From Thioalkalivibrio sp. (lineage in GTDB: Bacteria; Pseudomonadota; Gammaproteobacteria; Ectothiorhodospirales; Ectothiorhodospiraceae), in contig PUOZ01000279.1 of NCBI GenBank assembly GCA_003553165.1, positions 1-11,282 on the forward strand: a stretch of DNA of 11,282 nucleotides, read 5' to 3'. The position numbers and the translations under genes were made by a program. This document shows, piece after piece, positions 7,128 to 11,282 of the stretch. Below the pieces are notes generated by a model. It had not been told where the DNA came from. It did no database searches and was given only the letters and a program-made list of their open reading frames with translations. The first letter of the stretch is position 1, and each line of letters opens with the position of its first letter.

Positions 7128-8045
7128 TCAGAAACGGACGGTCACCGCCCAGAGCAAAAGGCTCGCGGCAACAATGAACAGCACACCCGAACCATAAGCC
7201 CGCAGGCGCTGGCGGAACAGAAGCTGGGATTCGCTCAGGGTAGAAATCACCAGCAGGCGCTGGCTGCCGTGCTGGCCACGGCGAATGACGTGGATCGCGT
7301 CCGGCTGTTCCTCCGCGGCCATCTCCTGATCGACCGCGAGGGCCGCGGCGGCGCGCACGCCCTGCCAGTCCTTCAGGGAGAGTCGCCCGTCGCCGTCCGA
7401 ATCGTATTTCCGGATGATATCCGGATCGTTCTTCCAGCGCCCGAGCAGGTCGCGCAGCCGCTCGCTGCGGCTCAACCCCTCGTGGCGCCAGGTCGAGAAC
7501 TCGCCCACCACCAGGACCTCGCGGCGCGCCGGGACGCGTTCCTCGACATACCGATAGCGTCCGCCGCCAAACCAGCCCGAAGCGCTGCCCGGACCCATGT
7601 TGAGCGTTCGACTCGCGCCATGCCAGATATCCCTTTCCGGACGGATGACCATCGCGCCATCCGGGTCGACCACGCAGTCGCCGGTTCCATCGTCGAGCCG
7701 AAAGAGGTCGTCGGACCGACCTTGGTCGATCACGACGCGGCGCCGGTTGCGTCCACCCCCGCGGCTTTCCTCGATCCGGTAGCGGTACCAGACGCAGGGA
7801 AGCCCCGTCAGCGGTGCAACGATTTCCGGACCCGGTAGCCAGTCGGCCGTACCCTCGAACTGCACGAAGCCCTGGGGCGCAGAGCGGATGCGGGCGGTCG
7901 GCGTGTCGGCAATGAGGCGCAGCAGGCGACTGTAACGGAGAAAACCGTACAGCCCGCCGGCAATCAGGACCGCCAGGCCGGCGACGACAAACCCGAAATC
8001 GGTGCCGTCTGCGAAGACGAACCATTGCTGCAACTCCGACACCAT
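7128..8045 (-). CDS. GIDE-domain (MUL1/MAPL BAM-like) membrane protein with an EF-hand loop
   Basis: This 305-residue protein resembles bacterial members of the E3 ubiquitin ligase GIDE family, homologous to the BAM/GIDE domain of mitochondrial MUL1. It has a short N-terminus, a membrane helix at about 18-37, the GIDE domain with LPCVWYRYRIEE (82-93) and FRLDDGTGDCVVDPDGA (115-131), RYRYVEERV, VLVVGEF, and a second membrane helix at about 285-302. It has no RING finger; only two cysteines (84, 124) are seen, so ubiquitin ligase activity should not be assumed. Between domain and second helix is DSDGDGRLSLKD (215-226), a full 12-residue EF-hand calcium loop with Asp at 1, 3, 5 and 12 and Gly at 6. 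A likely layout puts most of the protein between two membrane anchors; the side of the membrane is unclear. It follows lemA by 18 bp and precedes prlC by 22 bp. LemA-GIDE pairs recur in bacteria; the function is unknown. Its Shine-Dalgarno is weak. Confidence 0.85.
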   Translation of the reverse strand: MVSELQQWFVFADGTDFGFVVAGLAVLIAGGLYGFLRYSRLLRLIADTPTARIRSAPQGFVQFEGTADWLPGPEIVAPLTGLPCVWYRYRIEESRGGGRNRRRVVIDQGRSDDLFRLDDGTGDCVVDPDGAMVIRPERDIWHGASRTLNMGPGSASGWFGGGRYRYVEERVPARREVLVVGEFSTWRHEGLSRSERLRDLLGRWKNDPDIIRKYDSDGDGRLSLKDWQGVRAAAALAVDQEMAAEEQPDAIHVIRRGQHGSQRLLVISTLSESQLLFRQRLRAYGSGVLFIVAASLLLWAVTVRF

Positions 8046-8063
8046 CGGGCGGGCCTGGGAACG

Positions 8064-8639
8064 TCAGGTCCGGAACAACGCACCGAGGTCGACGTCCTGG
8101 AGTTCCGATGCATCGAACTCCAGGAGATCGAACGACTTGAAGCCGAAGAAACGCGCAACGAGCACGTCGGGGAATTGCTCGATACGGACGTTGTTCCGGT
8201 TCACAGCGGCGTTGTAGAACTCGCGCCGGTCGGCGATGGCGTTCTCGAGCCCCGAGACGCGGCGGCCAAGCTGGTTGAACGTCTCGTTCGCTCGCAGTTC
8301 GGGATAGGCCTCGGCAACGGCAAAGAAGTGGCCCAGGCCGAGGCGGATCTCGTTTTCTGCCGCGCCCAGTGCCCCCATGTCACCGCTGCGCTGGGCCGCC
8401 TCGGCCCGACTGCGCGCCTGGGTGATGCGCTCGAGAGTCTCCTGTTCGTAGGCCATGTACTCCCGCGCCACGGTGACCAGCTTGGGAAGTTCGTCGTTAC
8501 GCTGCTTCAGCAGGACGTCGATGTTCGCCCACGACTGCGAGACCGCGTGCTTCACCGCGACCAGCGCGTTGTAGATCACCACGGTGTACAGAGCCGCGGC
8601 AATCAGGATGACCAGAATCAAGATGCTTCCCAGACCCAT
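8064..8639 (-). CDS. lemA: LemA family membrane-anchored helical protein
   Basis: LemA proteins have one N-terminal membrane helix and a long helical domain; their role is not settled. Here the helix is residues 2-21 (GLGSILILVILIAAALYTVV), followed by the family signature IYNALVAVKHAV, WANIDVLLKQRNDELPKLV and ARSRAE. Later blocks are YPELRANETFNQL, ENAIADRREFYNAAVNRNN and FPDVLVARFFGF. The length from ATG 8639 is 191 residues, usual for the family. I prefer this ATG because GGAA sits six bases upstream and the membrane helix begins directly; a TTG at 8651 would add four residues. The gene begins about 72 bp after the gyrB stop on the same strand and leads the lemA-GIDE-prlC-xthA cluster. No clear promoter or terminator was seen in the gap, so some read-through from gyrB is possible. 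Confidence 0.94.
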   Translation of the reverse strand: MGLGSILILVILIAAALYTVVIYNALVAVKHAVSQSWANIDVLLKQRNDELPKLVTVAREYMAYEQETLERITQARSRAEAAQRSGDMGALGAAENEIRLGLGHFFAVAEAYPELRANETFNQLGRRVSGLENAIADRREFYNAAVNRNNVRIEQFPDVLVARFFGFKSFDLLEFDASELQDVDLGALFRT

Positions 8640-8711
8640 GGCGCGTTCCAATAGTGAGTTGTGTGTCCGTTAGCCGCCCGGGATCCAGTGGGCCATGTTC
8701 ATCAACAGCAC

Positions 8712-11237
<2,526 letters not shown>

Positions 11238-11260
11238 TTAAGTGGAGGCGCTAGTCGCTT

Positions 11261-11282
11261 TGATGTTTCACGTGAAACATCA
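11261..11282. promoter_or_regulatory. parS: parS centromere-like site (ParB binding)
   Basis: The last 22 bases of the window are a perfect palindrome. Its core at 11264-11279 is TGTTTCACGTGAAACA, identical at all 16 positions to the chromosomal parS consensus bound by ParB/Spo0J. ParB loads here, spreads along DNA with CTP and, with ParA and SMC, separates origins. The site lies 117 bp upstream of the gyrB start, between gyrB and whatever gene lies beyond the window edge. parAB itself is not in the window. The palindrome may extend past the end. Confidence 0.92.

Noticed and set aside
7128..8045. Calling the GIDE protein a true ubiquitin ligase
   Set aside because: No RING or zinc-binding cysteine cluster is present and no ubiquitin-like system is in the window.
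8655..8711. A tiny minus-strand open frame (about 10 codons, [10 protein letters not shown]) between gyrB and lemA
   Set aside because: It has no Shine-Dalgarno and no attenuator-like structure, and frames this short are common by chance.

Overview
The window is about 11.3 kb of GC-rich bacterial DNA that reads as ordinary chromosomal backbone of a high-GC gammaproteobacterium. The Chromatiales/Ectothiorhodospiraceae or Xanthomonadales-Pseudomonadales part of the class is a plausible home. This rests on the gene content (gammaproteobacterial-type UbiD, oligopeptidase A, a GyrB of about 810 residues) and a GTAG-headed REP-like element. It is an inference from family resemblance, not a search result. 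No CRISPR, tRNA, rRNA, transposase or phage gene was seen.

Left region (1-5063). A short non-coding stretch with REP-like palindromes is followed on the minus strand by a ferredoxin/flavin-dependent NAD(P)H oxidoreductase. An atypical extended SDR protein lies on the plus strand, with a 12-bp perfect palindrome in the gap between the two divergent genes. Next come ubiD (minus; ubiquinone biosynthesis) and, divergent from it, a four-helix membrane protein of the UPF0114/YqhA family (plus). The last converges on exonuclease III (xthA, minus) through a hairpin that contains the xthA stop codon.

Central region (4293-8639, all minus). Transcribed right to left, lemA, a GIDE-domain membrane protein with an EF-hand loop, oligopeptidase A (prlC) and xthA are separated by 18 bp, 22 bp and a 4-bp GTGA overlap. 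They look like one operon. It joins an envelope module of unknown function (LemA plus GIDE), a cytosolic peptidase and a DNA repair nuclease.

Right region (8712-11282). A complete gyrB (minus) lies directly upstream of lemA. Its leader carries a TATACT -10-like element and a hairpin. The window's last 22 bases form a perfect palindrome containing the 16-bp ParB-binding parS consensus. A parS site beside gyrB points to an origin-proximal location, in keeping with the common dnaA-dnaN-recF-gyrB order.

No wholly new system was found. The most interesting items are the parS site, the LemA-GIDE/EF-hand module, the operator-like palindrome between the two divergent oxidoreductase-type genes, and the REP-like repeats at the left edge.
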